Source: Pseudomonas poae | GTDB lineage: Bacteria; Pseudomonadota; Gammaproteobacteria; Pseudomonadales; Pseudomonadaceae | Length of the DNA: 64,000 nucleotides | Reading direction: 5' to 3' | Assembly (NCBI RefSeq): GCF_001439785.1 | Contig: NZ_JYLI01000014.1 | Coordinates: 1 to 64,000 of the forward strand | Shown here: positions 37,081-47,114 of the stretch, in pieces | Layout: each line of letters begins with the position of its first letter | Position numbering within the stretch: the first letter of the stretch is position 1 | Made by a program: the position numbers and the translations under genes | Notes under the pieces: model-generated | Told to the model about the DNA's origin: nothing | Seen by the model: the letters and a program-made list of their open reading frames with translations, nothing else | Databases searched by the model: none

Positions 37081-38265
37081 TCAGCGCACGGCTTCAAAGA
37101 GTCCGCTCGCACCCATGCCGCCGCCCACGCACATGGTCACGATGCCGTAGCGCAGATTGCGCCGTTGCAGCTCGCGCACCAGGTGCCCCACCTGCCTCGA
37201 ACCGGTCATGCCGAACGGGTGACCGATAGCGATAGCGCCGCCGTTGACGTTGTACCTGGCATTGTCGATCTCCAGCCGGTCACGCGCATACAGGCACTGG
37301 GACGCGAATGCCTCGTTGAGTTCCCACAGGTCGATATCCGCCACCTGCAAGCCCTTTGCCTTGAGCAGTTTGGGCACCGAAAACACCGGCCCGATGCCCA
37401 TCTCGTCGGGCTCGCACCCGGCCACCGTAAAGCCACGAAAAAACGCCTTGGGCTTGAGCCCCAGGGCCAGCGCTTTTTCCAGGCTCATCACCAGCGTCAT
37501 CGAGGCGCCATCGGACAACTGCGAGGCGTTGCCCGCCGTCACCGAGCCGTCCTCGGCAAACACCGGTTTCAGGCTGCTGAGGCTGGCCAGGGTGGTGTCG
37601 GGGCGGTTGCAATCGTCGCGGTCGACCACACCGTCGAGCATCTGCACGGTGCCCGTGTCTTTGTCCTCAACGCGGTACTTGACCGCCATGGGCACAATTT
37701 CATCATCGAACAGGCCAGCCGCCTGCGCCTGCGCGGTGCGCTGCTGGCTCTGCAGCGCATACGCGTCCTGCGCCTGACGGCTGACGTGGTAACGGCGCGC
37801 GACGATTTCGGCGGTCTGGCCCATGGGGAAATAGATGCCCGGCACCTGCTCCTTGAGCAAGGGGTTGATCAGGTGATCGGTGTTGATGCTCTTCAACGTC
37901 AGACTGATGGACTCGACGCCGCCGGCGACAATGATATCGCTGCAGCCCGAGGCAATCTGGTTGGCCGCCATGGCAATCGCCTGCAGGCCCGATGAACAGA
38001 AGCGGTTGAGCGTCATCCCCGCCGTACCGGTGCCCAACTGCGACAGCACCGCCACATTGCGCCCGATGTTCTGACCCTGGGCACCTTCGTTGGAGGCGGC
38101 ACCGACGATGCAATCCTCCACCGTCGCCGGGTCAATGCCGTTGCGGGTGAGCAGCGCATTGACGCAGTGAGCCGCCATGTCATCCGGTCGGGTCTGGTTG
38201 AACTTGCCGCGAAACGACTTGGCCAGGCCGGTTCGCACGCTGTCGACGATCACAACTTCACGCAT
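37081..38265 (-). CDS. Acetyl-CoA C-acyltransferase (thiolase)
   Basis: A 394-residue thiolase family enzyme that cleaves 3-ketoacyl-CoA or condenses acetyl-CoA. The nucleophile is Cys90 in NRFCSSGLQA. The remaining active-site blocks are NEAFASQ, GGAIAIGHPFGMTGSR with the catalytic His, and CVGGGMGASGLFE with the second Cys. The start ATG has GAGG upstream. No hydratase/dehydrogenase partner is adjacent, so its pathway (fatty-acid degradation or another) is open. The gene and its promoter are bracketed by inverted REPIN copies at 36861-37016 and 38448-38606. Confidence 0.92.
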   Translation of the reverse strand: MREVVIVDSVRTGLAKSFRGKFNQTRPDDMAAHCVNALLTRNGIDPATVEDCIVGAASNEGAQGQNIGRNVAVLSQLGTGTAGMTLNRFCSSGLQAIAMAANQIASGCSDIIVAGGVESISLTLKSINTDHLINPLLKEQVPGIYFPMGQTAEIVARRYHVSRQAQDAYALQSQQRTAQAQAAGLFDDEIVPMAVKYRVEDKDTGTVQMLDGVVDRDDCNRPDTTLASLSSLKPVFAEDGSVTAGNASQLSDGASMTLVMSLEKALALGLKPKAFFRGFTVAGCEPDEMGIGPVFSVPKLLKAKGLQVADIDLWELNEAFASQCLYARDRLEIDNARYNVNGGAIAIGHPFGMTGSRQVGHLVRELQRRNLRYGIVTMCVGGGMGASGLFEAVR

Positions 38266-38447
38266 GGGCTACCTCGATCTTGTTGTTGGAAGATCGAGCG
38301 AGCATAGATTCAACCCGGCCCACCCGCGATGATCATTCACCCGGCCTATACAAAAACATGGTGATCGGACTGCCATTGGCAAGGCGCCCGATGGCAAGCA
38401 AGCGCTTAAGCAGCAAGCAGTCCTGTGATGACAGCAGGCTTTTAATC

Positions 38448-38606
38448 GTGGCGAGCGGGCTTGCCCCGCGTTGGGGTGCGAAGCGCCCTCAATTCAAGCA
38501 AAACGCGGCGTACCTGACACTGCGCAGAGCATGGTTTTGGGCTGCTGCGCAGCTCAACGCAGGACAAGCCTGCTCGCCACAGGGAATCTGCGCTTGAATG
38601 AACGGC
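38448..38606. repeat. REPIN-like element, copy C (inverted)
   Basis: Same element as copies A and B in the opposite orientation, with half-sites at 38448-38474 and 38554-38580 and the outer flank at 38581-38606. It occupies the 374-bp gap between the thiolase and the polyphosphate:AMP phosphotransferase; nothing else is evident there. Confidence 0.8.
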
Positions 38607-38639
38607 ATTGAGGCTTGCCACAAAAAACGCGGCGACCGT

Positions 38640-40148
38640 TTATTTCTTCTTCTCGCGCTTGCCGGAGCGATCGAACGCCTCTTCCAGCGCGCGGTTGATG
38701 GTGCGCAGCACCTTGACCCGCGCCCAGCGCTTGTCGTTGGCCTCTACCAGCGTCCATGACGCGACGTCGGTGCTGGTGCGGTCGACCATGTCGCCGACGG
38801 CGGTGCGGTAGGCGTCCCATTTGTCGCGGTTGCGCCAGTCGTCTTCGGTGATCTTGAAGCGCTTGAACGGAATGTCCTCGCGCGCCTGGAAGCGTTCGAG
38901 CTGGGTCTGCTTGTCGATGGCCAGCCAGAACTTGACCACGATCACGCCTGCGTCGCGCAGTTGCTCTTCGAAGTCATTGATCTCGCCATAGGCACGCATC
39001 CAGTCGGCGGGGGTGCAGAACCCTTCGACCCGCTCCACCAGTACACGCCCGTACCACGAACGGTCGAACACGGTGAACATGCCGCGCGCCGGAATTTTCT
39101 GCCAGAACCGCCACAGGTATGGCTGGGCACGCTCGTCTTCGCTGGGCGCGGCGATCGGCACGATGTGGTACTGGCGCGGGTCCAGCGCGGCGGCGACCCG
39201 GCGGATGGCGCCGCCCTTGCCCGCCGCGTCATTGCCTTCGAACACGGTGACCAGGGCGTGCCTGCGCATGCGCTTGTCGCGCATCAGGCCCGAGAAGCGT
39301 GCCTGCTCGGTAATCAGCTGTTCTTCGTAGTCGTCCTTGTCCAGGTGCAGCGTCATGTCGAGGCTGTCGAGCAGGCTCTTCTGATCGACCGAGGCCGGCA
39401 GCGGCGCCGGGTTCATGCCGCTGGTTTTCGCCTTGGGCAGTTTCAGGGCATTTTGCAGACCGTCGAGCAGGATCTTGCCCACGGTGAGGCTGCGATAGTG
39501 CGCGTCGACCCCTTCGATCACATGCCACGGCGCATAGTCGCGACTGGTGCGACGCAGAATGCGCTCACCAAAATGCACGAACTTGTCGTAGGTTTTGGAC
39601 TGCTGCCAGTCCAGCGGGCTGATGCGCCAGCTGTGCAGCGGGTCGTCGGCCAGCGACTTGAGCCGCGCCTTCATTTGTTTTTTGGACAGGTGAAACCAGA
39701 ACTTGAAGATCAGCGCGCCTTCGTCGCAGAGCATCTGCTCCAGACGCTCGGCACCGGCAATGGCCTGGTCCAGGCGTGCATCCTTGATGCGCCCGTGCAC
39801 CCGATTCTGCAACATCTGGCTGTACCAGTTGCCGAAGAAAATACCCATGCGGCCCTTGGCCGGCAGCTGGCGCCAATAACGCCAGGCCGGCGGGCGGGCC
39901 AGTTCTTCATCGGTCTGCTGGTCGAAGGTGCGCACCTCGATCAGGCGCGGATCCATCCATTCGTTGAGCAGCTTGACGGTTTCGCCCTTGCCGGCGCCTT
40001 CGATGCCGTTGATGAGGATGATCACCGGGAAGCGCTTCTGCTGATGCAGCTCGTACTGCACCTCCAGCAGCGCTTCACGCAGCGCGGGAACCTCTGCCTC
40101 GTAGGTGTCTTTGTCGATGGCGTGACCGATTTCGGCGGATTCGAACAT
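38640..40148 (-). CDS. pap: Polyphosphate:AMP phosphotransferase (two-domain PPK2)
   Basis: A 502-residue class II PPK2 that uses polyphosphate to phosphorylate AMP to ADP. Two tandem PPK2 domains are visible. The N-terminal one has LINGIEGAGKGETVKLL as Walker A, with FFGNWYSQML. The C-terminal one has VFEGNDAAGKGGAIRRV and VFDRSWYGRVLVERVEGF, the more canonical and probably catalytic domain. The protein ends in a Lys-rich tail (GKREKKK). The start at 40148 (MFESAEIGHAIDKD) follows GGAG; the longer upstream frame runs into the divergent mnmC gene. It has the domain count and length of P. aeruginosa PAP (PA3455, from memory). Confidence 0.92.
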   Translation of the reverse strand: MFESAEIGHAIDKDTYEAEVPALREALLEVQYELHQQKRFPVIILINGIEGAGKGETVKLLNEWMDPRLIEVRTFDQQTDEELARPPAWRYWRQLPAKGRMGIFFGNWYSQMLQNRVHGRIKDARLDQAIAGAERLEQMLCDEGALIFKFWFHLSKKQMKARLKSLADDPLHSWRISPLDWQQSKTYDKFVHFGERILRRTSRDYAPWHVIEGVDAHYRSLTVGKILLDGLQNALKLPKAKTSGMNPAPLPASVDQKSLLDSLDMTLHLDKDDYEEQLITEQARFSGLMRDKRMRRHALVTVFEGNDAAGKGGAIRRVAAALDPRQYHIVPIAAPSEDERAQPYLWRFWQKIPARGMFTVFDRSWYGRVLVERVEGFCTPADWMRAYGEINDFEEQLRDAGVIVVKFWLAIDKQTQLERFQAREDIPFKRFKITEDDWRNRDKWDAYRTAVGDMVDRTSTDVASWTLVEANDKRWARVKVLRTINRALEEAFDRSGKREKKK

Positions 40149-40289
40149 GGGCAGCTCCATTTCAAGATGGCTCAAGACTAGCGGATTGGGCAACGCCACG
40201 CGGGAGGAAATTCCACAGGCGTCTGTCATGGGACCAATCATTGCCGGTCGATCAGCTAGAATGGCCGCCTTGCCCTTGCCGAGTCGCCC

Positions 40290-42269
40290 ATGAACCCCGT
40301 AACCCACGCCCAGCTCGACTGGGACGATCAAGGTCGCCCGCACTCGCGGGTCTTCGACGACGTGTACTTCTCCGACCAGTCGGGTCTTGAAGAAACCCGC
40401 TATGTGTTCCTTGAGCAGAACCGTTTGCAGGAGCGCTTTGCCGCCTTGCCCGCGGGCGGGCGGCTGGTGATCGGCGAGACCGGCTTCGGCACCGGGCTGA
40501 ATTTTCTATGCGCCTGGCAACTGTTCGAACAGCACGCCGTGGCTGGCGCGCGCCTGCACTTTGTCAGCGTCGAGAAATACCCGCTGAGCCACGCCGACCT
40601 GCAACGCGCCCTCGCCCTCTGGCCGCAACTGGCGCCGTTCGCCGAACAACTGCTGGCGCACTACGTTGCTATCCATCAGGGTTTCCAGCGCCTGGTGCTG
40701 GACAACGGTCGCGTGACCCTGACCCTGTTGATCGGCGACGCGCTGGAGCAATTGCCGCAACTGGATGCGCAGATCGATGCGTGGTTTCTCGACGGGTTTG
40801 CCCCGGCGAAAAACCCCGACATGTGGACCGCCGAGCTGTTCGCCGAACTGGCACGCCTGGCCGCGCCGGGGTCGACCATCAGCACCTTTACCAGCACCGG
40901 CTGGGTGCGCCGGCTGATCAATGCCGCCGGGTTCAAGATGAAACGCACGCCGGGCATCGGCCACAAATGGGAAATCCTGCGCGGCGAGTTTCTTGGCTGG
41001 CCGTTGGAAACCCCGGCGGCGCCCGGCATCAAGCCCTGGTTCGCGCGCCCTGCTCCCGTGCTCGGTGAGCGCAAGGCCCTGGTGATCGGCGCCGGCCTGG
41101 CCGGCTGCGCCACGGCCGCGAGCCTCGCGGCGCGGGGTTGGCAGGTGAGCCTGCTGGAGCGTCATGATGCCCTGGCCCAGGAAGCCTCGGGCAATCCACA
41201 AGGGGTGCTGTACCTCAAACTTTCAGCTCATGGCACGGCGCTGTCACAGATGATTCTGGCCGGGTTCGGCTACACGCGACGTGTGCTTGAGCACCTTCAG
41301 CGTGGCGTGGCATGGGACGGCTGCGGCGTGCTGCAGTTGGCCTTCGATGCCAGGGAAACCGAGCGCCAGGCACAACTGGCCGAGGCCTTTGACCCAGGCT
41401 TGCTGCACCTGCTCAGCCGTGAACAGGCCCAGGCTCGCGCCGGTGTCGCACTGGCCCATGGCGGGCTGTTTTTCCCGGCGGGCGGCTGGGTGCACCCGCC
41501 GGCCTTGTGCGCCTGGCAGGCACGGCGCGAAGGGGTCAGCGTACTGACCCATCACGAGGTGCTGGACCTGCGCCAGGTCGACGGACGCTGGCAAGCCTGG
41601 GCAGGCGAACGCCTGCTCGACGAGGCGCAGGTGGTCGTCCTGGCCGGTGCCGCCGAGGTGCAACGCTTCGCCGACCTGCCACTCAAGCGCATCCGTGGGC
41701 AGATCACGTCCCTTGCCCAAACCGCCGAGAGCCAGTCCCTGGCGACGGTGGTGTGCGCCGAAGGCTACGTCGCCCCGCCCCGCCTGGGTGAGCACACCCT
41801 CGGCGCCAGCTTTGACTTCAAGAGCGATGACCTCACACCCACCGCCGCCGAACACGCCGGCAACCTGGAACTGCTCAAGGGTATTTCCGTGGACCTGGCT
41901 CAGCGCCTGCACGTCGACAGCCTCGACCCGGCGACGGTGCAGGGCCGTGCGGCCTTTCGCTGCACCAGCCCGGACTACCTGCCGATCGTCGGACCACTGG
42001 CCGATGCGGCACGGTTTGACCAGGCATACGCCAGCTTGCGCAAGGATGCGCGCCAGGTGCCTGACGTCGCCTGCCCCTGGCTCGACGGTTTGTACGTCAA
42101 CAGCGGCCATGGCTCGCGCGGCCTGATCACCGCGCCCTTGTCCGCCGAGCTGCTCGCCGCCTGGCTGGACAACGAGCCCTTGCCACTGCCGCGCAACGTC
42201 GCCGAAGCCTGCCACCCCAATCGCTTTGCCCTGCGCAACCTGATCCGCAGCACTACGCGCAAGCCCTGA
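40290..42269 (+). CDS. mnmC: Bifunctional tRNA mnm5s2U biosynthesis protein MnmC
   Basis: A 659-residue two-domain enzyme completing 5-methylaminomethyl-2-thiouridine at tRNA wobble U34. The N-terminal methyltransferase (MnmC2, residues 1-240) has IGETGFGTGLNFLCAWQLF and WFLDGFAPAKNPDMW. The C-terminal FAD oxidase (MnmC1, about 260-645) opens with ALVIGAGLAGCATAASLAARGW and has NPQGVLYLKLSAHGT and VNSGHGSRGLITAPL near the end. Fusion and length are as in gamma-proteobacteria. It is divergent from the phosphotransferase gene and ends nine bases from the convergent NEL-effector gene. Confidence 0.95.
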   Translation: MNPVTHAQLDWDDQGRPHSRVFDDVYFSDQSGLEETRYVFLEQNRLQERFAALPAGGRLVIGETGFGTGLNFLCAWQLFEQHAVAGARLHFVSVEKYPLSHADLQRALALWPQLAPFAEQLLAHYVAIHQGFQRLVLDNGRVTLTLLIGDALEQLPQLDAQIDAWFLDGFAPAKNPDMWTAELFAELARLAAPGSTISTFTSTGWVRRLINAAGFKMKRTPGIGHKWEILRGEFLGWPLETPAAPGIKPWFARPAPVLGERKALVIGAGLAGCATAASLAARGWQVSLLERHDALAQEASGNPQGVLYLKLSAHGTALSQMILAGFGYTRRVLEHLQRGVAWDGCGVLQLAFDARETERQAQLAEAFDPGLLHLLSREQAQARAGVALAHGGLFFPAGGWVHPPALCAWQARREGVSVLTHHEVLDLRQVDGRWQAWAGERLLDEAQVVVLAGAAEVQRFADLPLKRIRGQITSLAQTAESQSLATVVCAEGYVAPPRLGEHTLGASFDFKSDDLTPTAAEHAGNLELLKGISVDLAQRLHVDSLDPATVQGRAAFRCTSPDYLPIVGPLADAARFDQAYASLRKDARQVPDVACPWLDGLYVNSGHGSRGLITAPLSAELLAAWLDNEPLPLPRNVAEACHPNRFALRNLIRSTTRKP

Positions 42270-42278
42270 CGCAGGCCG

Positions 42279-45200
42279 TCAGTCGAGGGGCACCTCCAGA
42301 CAACCGCCCACCTCGGCGTACTTCAACGCGCTCTGGGTCTGGGTTTCCAGCTCGGCCTGTTCTGCCTGGGCCTGCTCCTTGTGGATGGTGGACACCTGCT
42401 TATGGTAGGCGGCGTCATCCAGGGTCTCGCGCGTGTCGAACACGCGCTGCAGGCGCCTGTCGAAGGGCTGGTTGATCCGCTCGAAGCGCCCGGCAAAGGT
42501 GCGCTTGAGATAGGCGCTCCAGAACGGCAGTTCCACCAGGTACTGCAACAGCTTGGGCGACAGTTCGGCGGTGCGCACCGCGTTCGCCGCATCGGTTAGA
42601 TCACTGGGGGTGACGCCAGCCAGGCTGGCAAAGCGCATGTGCCGGGGCTGCCCTGGCAATTGCAGGGTATTGGCCAGCCCGGAACGAAACGCCAGGCTGA
42701 CCTCCAACGGATCGGCCGCCGGATGCGCGAGGCTGTGGTTGTACGCCAGGCGCTCCAGTTGATCGAGGCGAAACAGGCTTTTGGCAAGGTCCAACAACGG
42801 CTTGGCGGTCAGCTTGCCGTCCTCGACCAGACGCTCGGCTTCACGAATTTCCACCAGCACTTCCAGGTTGCTGAAACTGACGGCCGCCGCGTCGTCGCAG
42901 TTAAGCGGCGTGGCGGCACGCTCGTAAACCTGTTCACGCAGTTGCGCGTCGTTGCCGACCGCCTCCAGCACCCGCCACACGCGGCGGTCCATGTCTTCGC
43001 GCACCAGGGCGGCATCCGCCGTGCCGCCCAATTCGGCGAGCAGATTGAACAGGCCATCCGAAGTCGGTTCATCCTTGAATCCGTTCCACAACCGCAGTTT
43101 CTCGGTGTAACGGTTTACCCGGTCATCGGCCAGCCAGAGTTCGCGGGCCTTTTGCTCGGTCAGGCGGGCAATGTCATCTTCCAGGTAGCCCATGCCCAGG
43201 CCCTTGTCGTTACGGTAATTGCGCAGCGTCTGCCGGCTGCTCGTATCCAGCGGGTTATGCCGCAGGTTGAAGGCCTGGGCAGACGCACGCGGCAATTGAA
43301 ACAGCCAGCCGGGCAGCACTTTTATATCGTTTTCGCGCAGGTCGACGTAGTGGAGATAAGGCAGGCGGGCGGCGCCCGGGGGAATGCTGGTGAGCCGGCA
43401 ATCGCGCAGCAACAACTCGCGCAAATCGAACAGGCTCCCCACATCAGGCGGGTCGCGCAGCGGGTTCTGGCTCAGGTTGAGGGTGTGCAGAGTGCGCATT
43501 GCGCCCAGGGTCTTGCGCGTGTATTCGGTCAATTGCAGGTTGTTGTTGGCCAGGCACAGCTCCTCCAGCCGAGGTATTTTCGACAGCACCTCGGGCAGGC
43601 GGCTGATCTGGTTGTCAGCCAGGTCCACGGCGTGCAGGCCGGGAAAGTGTTTGAGAAAATAGGCGACGTCATCGGTCTGCCCGGTGTTGCGCAAGGTCAA
43701 CTGTTCGACATGGGCAAAGCTGACGCCCGCCGGCAGCATCGGCAAGGGCGCGCGCAACATGCCGTTGAGCGACAGGCCCGGCACGTTGACCCGGGCCTTG
43801 TTCGGCAACACCGTCATGCGCCGCCAGCAGCGCTCCAGCGCCGTGGCCACCTGCGCGCGGCTCAAGCGAAAGTCCTGACGCGTGCCCAGCATGAGGTTGT
43901 AGGCCGAGAGGTCGTTGCGCCAGGTTTTCAAGGCTCGGTGCAGGCTGTCAAATTGCTGTTCAAGCGCCTGCACCGCCTTGGCCCGGGACAGGTGGTCCGT
44001 GCCGGCCTCCTCCAACAGAGTGGAGAGCTGAACGTCGGTCAATGACGGATAGAGTTTGCGCAGCTTGCGCACCAATTCGCGTGCAAAGGAGGTGAGGCTC
44101 GGGGGCGCAGCTTGTACACAAAAATGCTCCTCGCTGGCGACCTTGGCCCGCTCCGGCCACAGATAGCCCGCCAAACGCGGCCGCTCTTCGCGCGCTGCCG
44201 CCGGTGTCAGGGCGCGCAAACGTGCGGCGCCCGACGGCCCATCCAGGTTCAACGCCGCACGCTGACGCGCGGACAATGCATTGAGCACTGCGGTATAGAA
44301 CCCTTCAGGCCCCGTCGCCGTGGCACCCAGGGACTGGCCTTGCGCATCGAGTGCCTGATAGCCCGCCGCCGTCTTGAGCACGGTGCGCTGCACGGCAGGC
44401 TCACCCGGCGGGGCCGAGACTTGTTCGCCTGCACGGCCTTCACGCAGGTACAGCAACAGCTCCCGGGGCCATCCGGGCAGTCGTCGCATCACGCCAAGCG
44501 CAACACGGTGGCTGGCGTCGGTGGCCAGTTCCGGCGCGTGCAGGCCCATCACTGCCTGGTCCTGCGCCAGCTCATCGAGGGTCTCGCGTGCACGCTGGGC
44601 CAGGGTCAGGGGCACGCGACCGGTCTGGGCGAGCAGCCGACGCTCGGCATCCGTGGCCTGGGCCATCAGTTCGCGCACCAGCGGCGACGGCATCTCGGGA
44701 AACGCTCGCTTGAGCGGCATCTGCGCGACGGCGCCCTGGTATTCCTGGCTCAGGTAAAGCTGCTCATACACCGGGCGCGGGTTCGCCTTGAGCGAGTCCA
44801 GCAAGCGCTGTTGCAACAGGGCTTTGGCCTGCGCAGGCCGGGCCGCTTGTCCCAGCAGCGAGGCTTGCTCCTGCTCATCCAGTTCCTCCAGCAGTGTCTC
44901 CATCAGTTGTCCGTCATCGAGCTGCTGGCGGGTGATGTGGATACTCTGGTCTTCGTAATCGAAAGGCGCCAGGTCCGGATGGCTCTCCAGCACGTCGCCC
45001 TGCTCATCCAGCAACTCAAAGAAGCGCCCCTTGGGCCAACCCGGCACCAGCGGCAGCGCGAGTAGCTGGGTGTAAGCGGTCTGCGGGGTGGAGGGTTGTT
45101 GCCGCTCCATTTGGGCGATCAGGTCGACAATTTTCTGCTGTTGCTTGAAGCGCAGCACGCTGTCATTGAAGCGCGCCGGCAAAGGCTGGTGGTCCAGCGC

Positions 45201-47114
45201 CAGACGCTGAGCCTTGGGCAAAGACATATCGCTGACCGCGGCAATCGACTCCACTTGCTCATGCTCCAGCGCCCTGAGGCTGGGGTCCAGACGATTCAGG
45301 GTGTAGCGCAGGTCCTGCCACTGCTCGGGCTGCTCGTAAATGTGCAGCCAGCCGCCGCGCTTGTTATGTTCCAGGGGCGGGCGAAACGCCGTCGGACGTG
45401 TCGGGTGGTTGATCCGCCACTTGCCGAGCGCAGGATCGAAGCCAATGGCGTACGCCTCGCCGTCGATCCTGATATAGGACTGGCCCTGGGCCTGGTAGAT
45501 ACCGTAGGGATTGGTCACCCACTTGTCATCGAGGCTCGACGTTTGTCTGTAGGGCCCCAGGCTCCGCCGCCACAGGCCGGGCTGGCCATTCTGGCGGGTG
45601 ACCGCTTCGACCTGATCGAAAAAGTCCGATGACCGCGCGCCGCGCCAGAGCGCACCGACGACGCGCCCTCCCACGGCAAACGCCGCCATCGAGGCGAGAC
45701 TTTGCCCGACATTGCTCAGGTGCTTGAGCGCATCGGCCGTCCGGTGGTGCGCCCAGTCCTCCACGCCGTCGAAGACTTCGCCGAGCAGTTGCCCGACGGC
45801 CACGCCCGCCATCAGTTGACCAAGTACCGGCACCACAAAACCGGCGACATTCAACAGCGTCAGGCCCGCCGACAGGTACGTTTGCAGACGTTCCTCGCTG
45901 GCTTGCGCGTCCACCTCGGCCACCGGCACCGCCAACACTTGAGCGTCACGCTGGATCTTGCTGAGACAGGCGTGGAAAAAAAACGCCGAGAACCGCACCT
46001 TGACCACCACGGTCGCCAGACTGCCCAGCGCCTGCGCCTTGTCGAACCGCGCGAGAAACCCCGGGCGCTGTTCCTCGTCCAGATAGCGCTGGAAAAACCT
46101 GCGGTACTCGCTCTCTTGCAGTTTGCGCGTCAGGTACTGCTGGAAATCCTGCAAGGATGAATACTCGTACCAGGCCCGCTCCGGCTCATTGGGCATGTAC
46201 AGCAAAAACGCACCGCCGGGCAGGCTGCCGGGCGTGTCTGTCGACAGCAGGAGCACGCTCCACAGCGTCGCCCCGTCGATCTCCAGGCTTTGCCAGATCA
46301 TCGCGGCGTCCTCGGGCGCCAGATGCTCCACTTCACTGGCCGGCCAATCCGTACGGATCAGCTCGAGCACGCGGGTGTAACTCGCCGTGCTGATGTGCTG
46401 CCGGGCGCGGGCCAGGTGCAAGTCGACTTCCATGTCCAGGCATTTGGCCGTGCCGACCGTCATCGCCGCCGAGTTCGCGCTCAGGCTCTGCTCCTGGGTG
46501 TGATCGGTGCGTGCCGGCAACTTGAACACCTCGCACAGGTGCCGCTGATAGGCCTGGCCCAGGTCCAGCTCGCGGCAATAGGTGACGAAGTCGAGCACGC
46601 TGAGGTCCTGCAGCGGTTTGCCGCTGGCGGCGGAGCGAATCAGCGCCGACTCCGGCACGCCGCCCACGGTGGCCTGGGACGCGGGAAAGTTCTGCATGGC
46701 GGCCTGCAGCAACGTGGCCTTGTGCACGCTGGGGGTTTGCTTTTGCGCCCAGGTCAGATCCGGCATGACGCTTCTGAAGGCGTACCTGGACACTTCGAGC
46801 ACATCATGCTGCACGTCGACGCAGTCCACGCCCTTGCTCGCCAGGTACGCGTGCAGGCGCTCGGCGCAGTATTCATCCAGTGGCCGCAGGCGCTCGAGCA
46901 GTGCGTTGAGTCGGGCACGGGGCCGCTCACTGGCCCGATGAGCCTGCTCCAGTGCCGCGAGCACATCGGCGTCAGCCGTCACCATCCACGGCGGCAACTG
47001 CGTGCGCAGCACGGCGGCTTTATCCAGGTCACCGCTTAAATCCAGCAGGCCTGCCTGTAGTTGGGTTTCGGTGAGCGGTACGACGACTTCAATCAAATCG
47101 AGGGTTTGGGTCAT
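42279..47114 (-). CDS. Giant LRR protein with dermonecrotic-toxin-like N terminus and NEL E3 ubiquitin-ligase domain
   Basis: A 1611-residue protein. The N-terminal about 1100 residues are helical and resemble the DUF6543/dermonecrotic-toxin-like region of Pseudomonas LRR effectors, with a hydrophobic stretch near 415-450 (LNVAGFVVPVLGQLMAGVAV). About six leucine-rich repeats follow at 1118-1295 (for example HAVDLADNQISRLPEVL, EELCLANNNLQL). The C terminus matches the IpaH/SspH NEL domain: LNCDDAAAVSF holds the CxD catalytic Cys1406, with MFRLE-like LFRLDQLERLA, VSLAFRSGLANTLQLP and MRFASLAGVTPSDL. It should ubiquitinate host proteins if delivered; no secretion signal is obvious. The start at 47114 has GGAG eight bases upstream. 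Confidence 0.85.
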   Translation of the reverse strand: MTQTLDLIEVVVPLTETQLQAGLLDLSGDLDKAAVLRTQLPPWMVTADADVLAALEQAHRASERPRARLNALLERLRPLDEYCAERLHAYLASKGVDCVDVQHDVLEVSRYAFRSVMPDLTWAQKQTPSVHKATLLQAAMQNFPASQATVGGVPESALIRSAASGKPLQDLSVLDFVTYCRELDLGQAYQRHLCEVFKLPARTDHTQEQSLSANSAAMTVGTAKCLDMEVDLHLARARQHISTASYTRVLELIRTDWPASEVEHLAPEDAAMIWQSLEIDGATLWSVLLLSTDTPGSLPGGAFLLYMPNEPERAWYEYSSLQDFQQYLTRKLQESEYRRFFQRYLDEEQRPGFLARFDKAQALGSLATVVVKVRFSAFFFHACLSKIQRDAQVLAVPVAEVDAQASEERLQTYLSAGLTLLNVAGFVVPVLGQLMAGVAVGQLLGEVFDGVEDWAHHRTADALKHLSNVGQSLASMAAFAVGGRVVGALWRGARSSDFFDQVEAVTRQNGQPGLWRRSLGPYRQTSSLDDKWVTNPYGIYQAQGQSYIRIDGEAYAIGFDPALGKWRINHPTRPTAFRPPLEHNKRGGWLHIYEQPEQWQDLRYTLNRLDPSLRALEHEQVESIAAVSDMSLPKAQRLALDHQPLPARFNDSVLRFKQQQKIVDLIAQMERQQPSTPQTAYTQLLALPLVPGWPKGRFFELLDEQGDVLESHPDLAPFDYEDQSIHITRQQLDDGQLMETLLEELDEQEQASLLGQAARPAQAKALLQQRLLDSLKANPRPVYEQLYLSQEYQGAVAQMPLKRAFPEMPSPLVRELMAQATDAERRLLAQTGRVPLTLAQRARETLDELAQDQAVMGLHAPELATDASHRVALGVMRRLPGWPRELLLYLREGRAGEQVSAPPGEPAVQRTVLKTAAGYQALDAQGQSLGATATGPEGFYTAVLNALSARQRAALNLDGPSGAARLRALTPAAAREERPRLAGYLWPERAKVASEEHFCVQAAPPSLTSFARELVRKLRKLYPSLTDVQLSTLLEEAGTDHLSRAKAVQALEQQFDSLHRALKTWRNDLSAYNLMLGTRQDFRLSRAQVATALERCWRRMTVLPNKARVNVPGLSLNGMLRAPLPMLPAGVSFAHVEQLTLRNTGQTDDVAYFLKHFPGLHAVDLADNQISRLPEVLSKIPRLEELCLANNNLQLTEYTRKTLGAMRTLHTLNLSQNPLRDPPDVGSLFDLRELLLRDCRLTSIPPGAARLPYLHYVDLRENDIKVLPGWLFQLPRASAQAFNLRHNPLDTSSRQTLRNYRNDKGLGMGYLEDDIARLTEQKARELWLADDRVNRYTEKLRLWNGFKDEPTSDGLFNLLAELGGTADAALVREDMDRRVWRVLEAVGNDAQLREQVYERAATPLNCDDAAAVSFSNLEVLVEIREAERLVEDGKLTAKPLLDLAKSLFRLDQLERLAYNHSLAHPAADPLEVSLAFRSGLANTLQLPGQPRHMRFASLAGVTPSDLTDAANAVRTAELSPKLLQYLVELPFWSAYLKRTFAGRFERINQPFDRRLQRVFDTRETLDDAAYHKQVSTIHKEQAQAEQAELETQTQSALKYAEVGGCLEVPLD

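Noticed and set aside
36886..37995. Plus-strand frame running from the repeat into the thiolase gene
   Set aside because: Shadow of the thiolase joined to repeat sequence.
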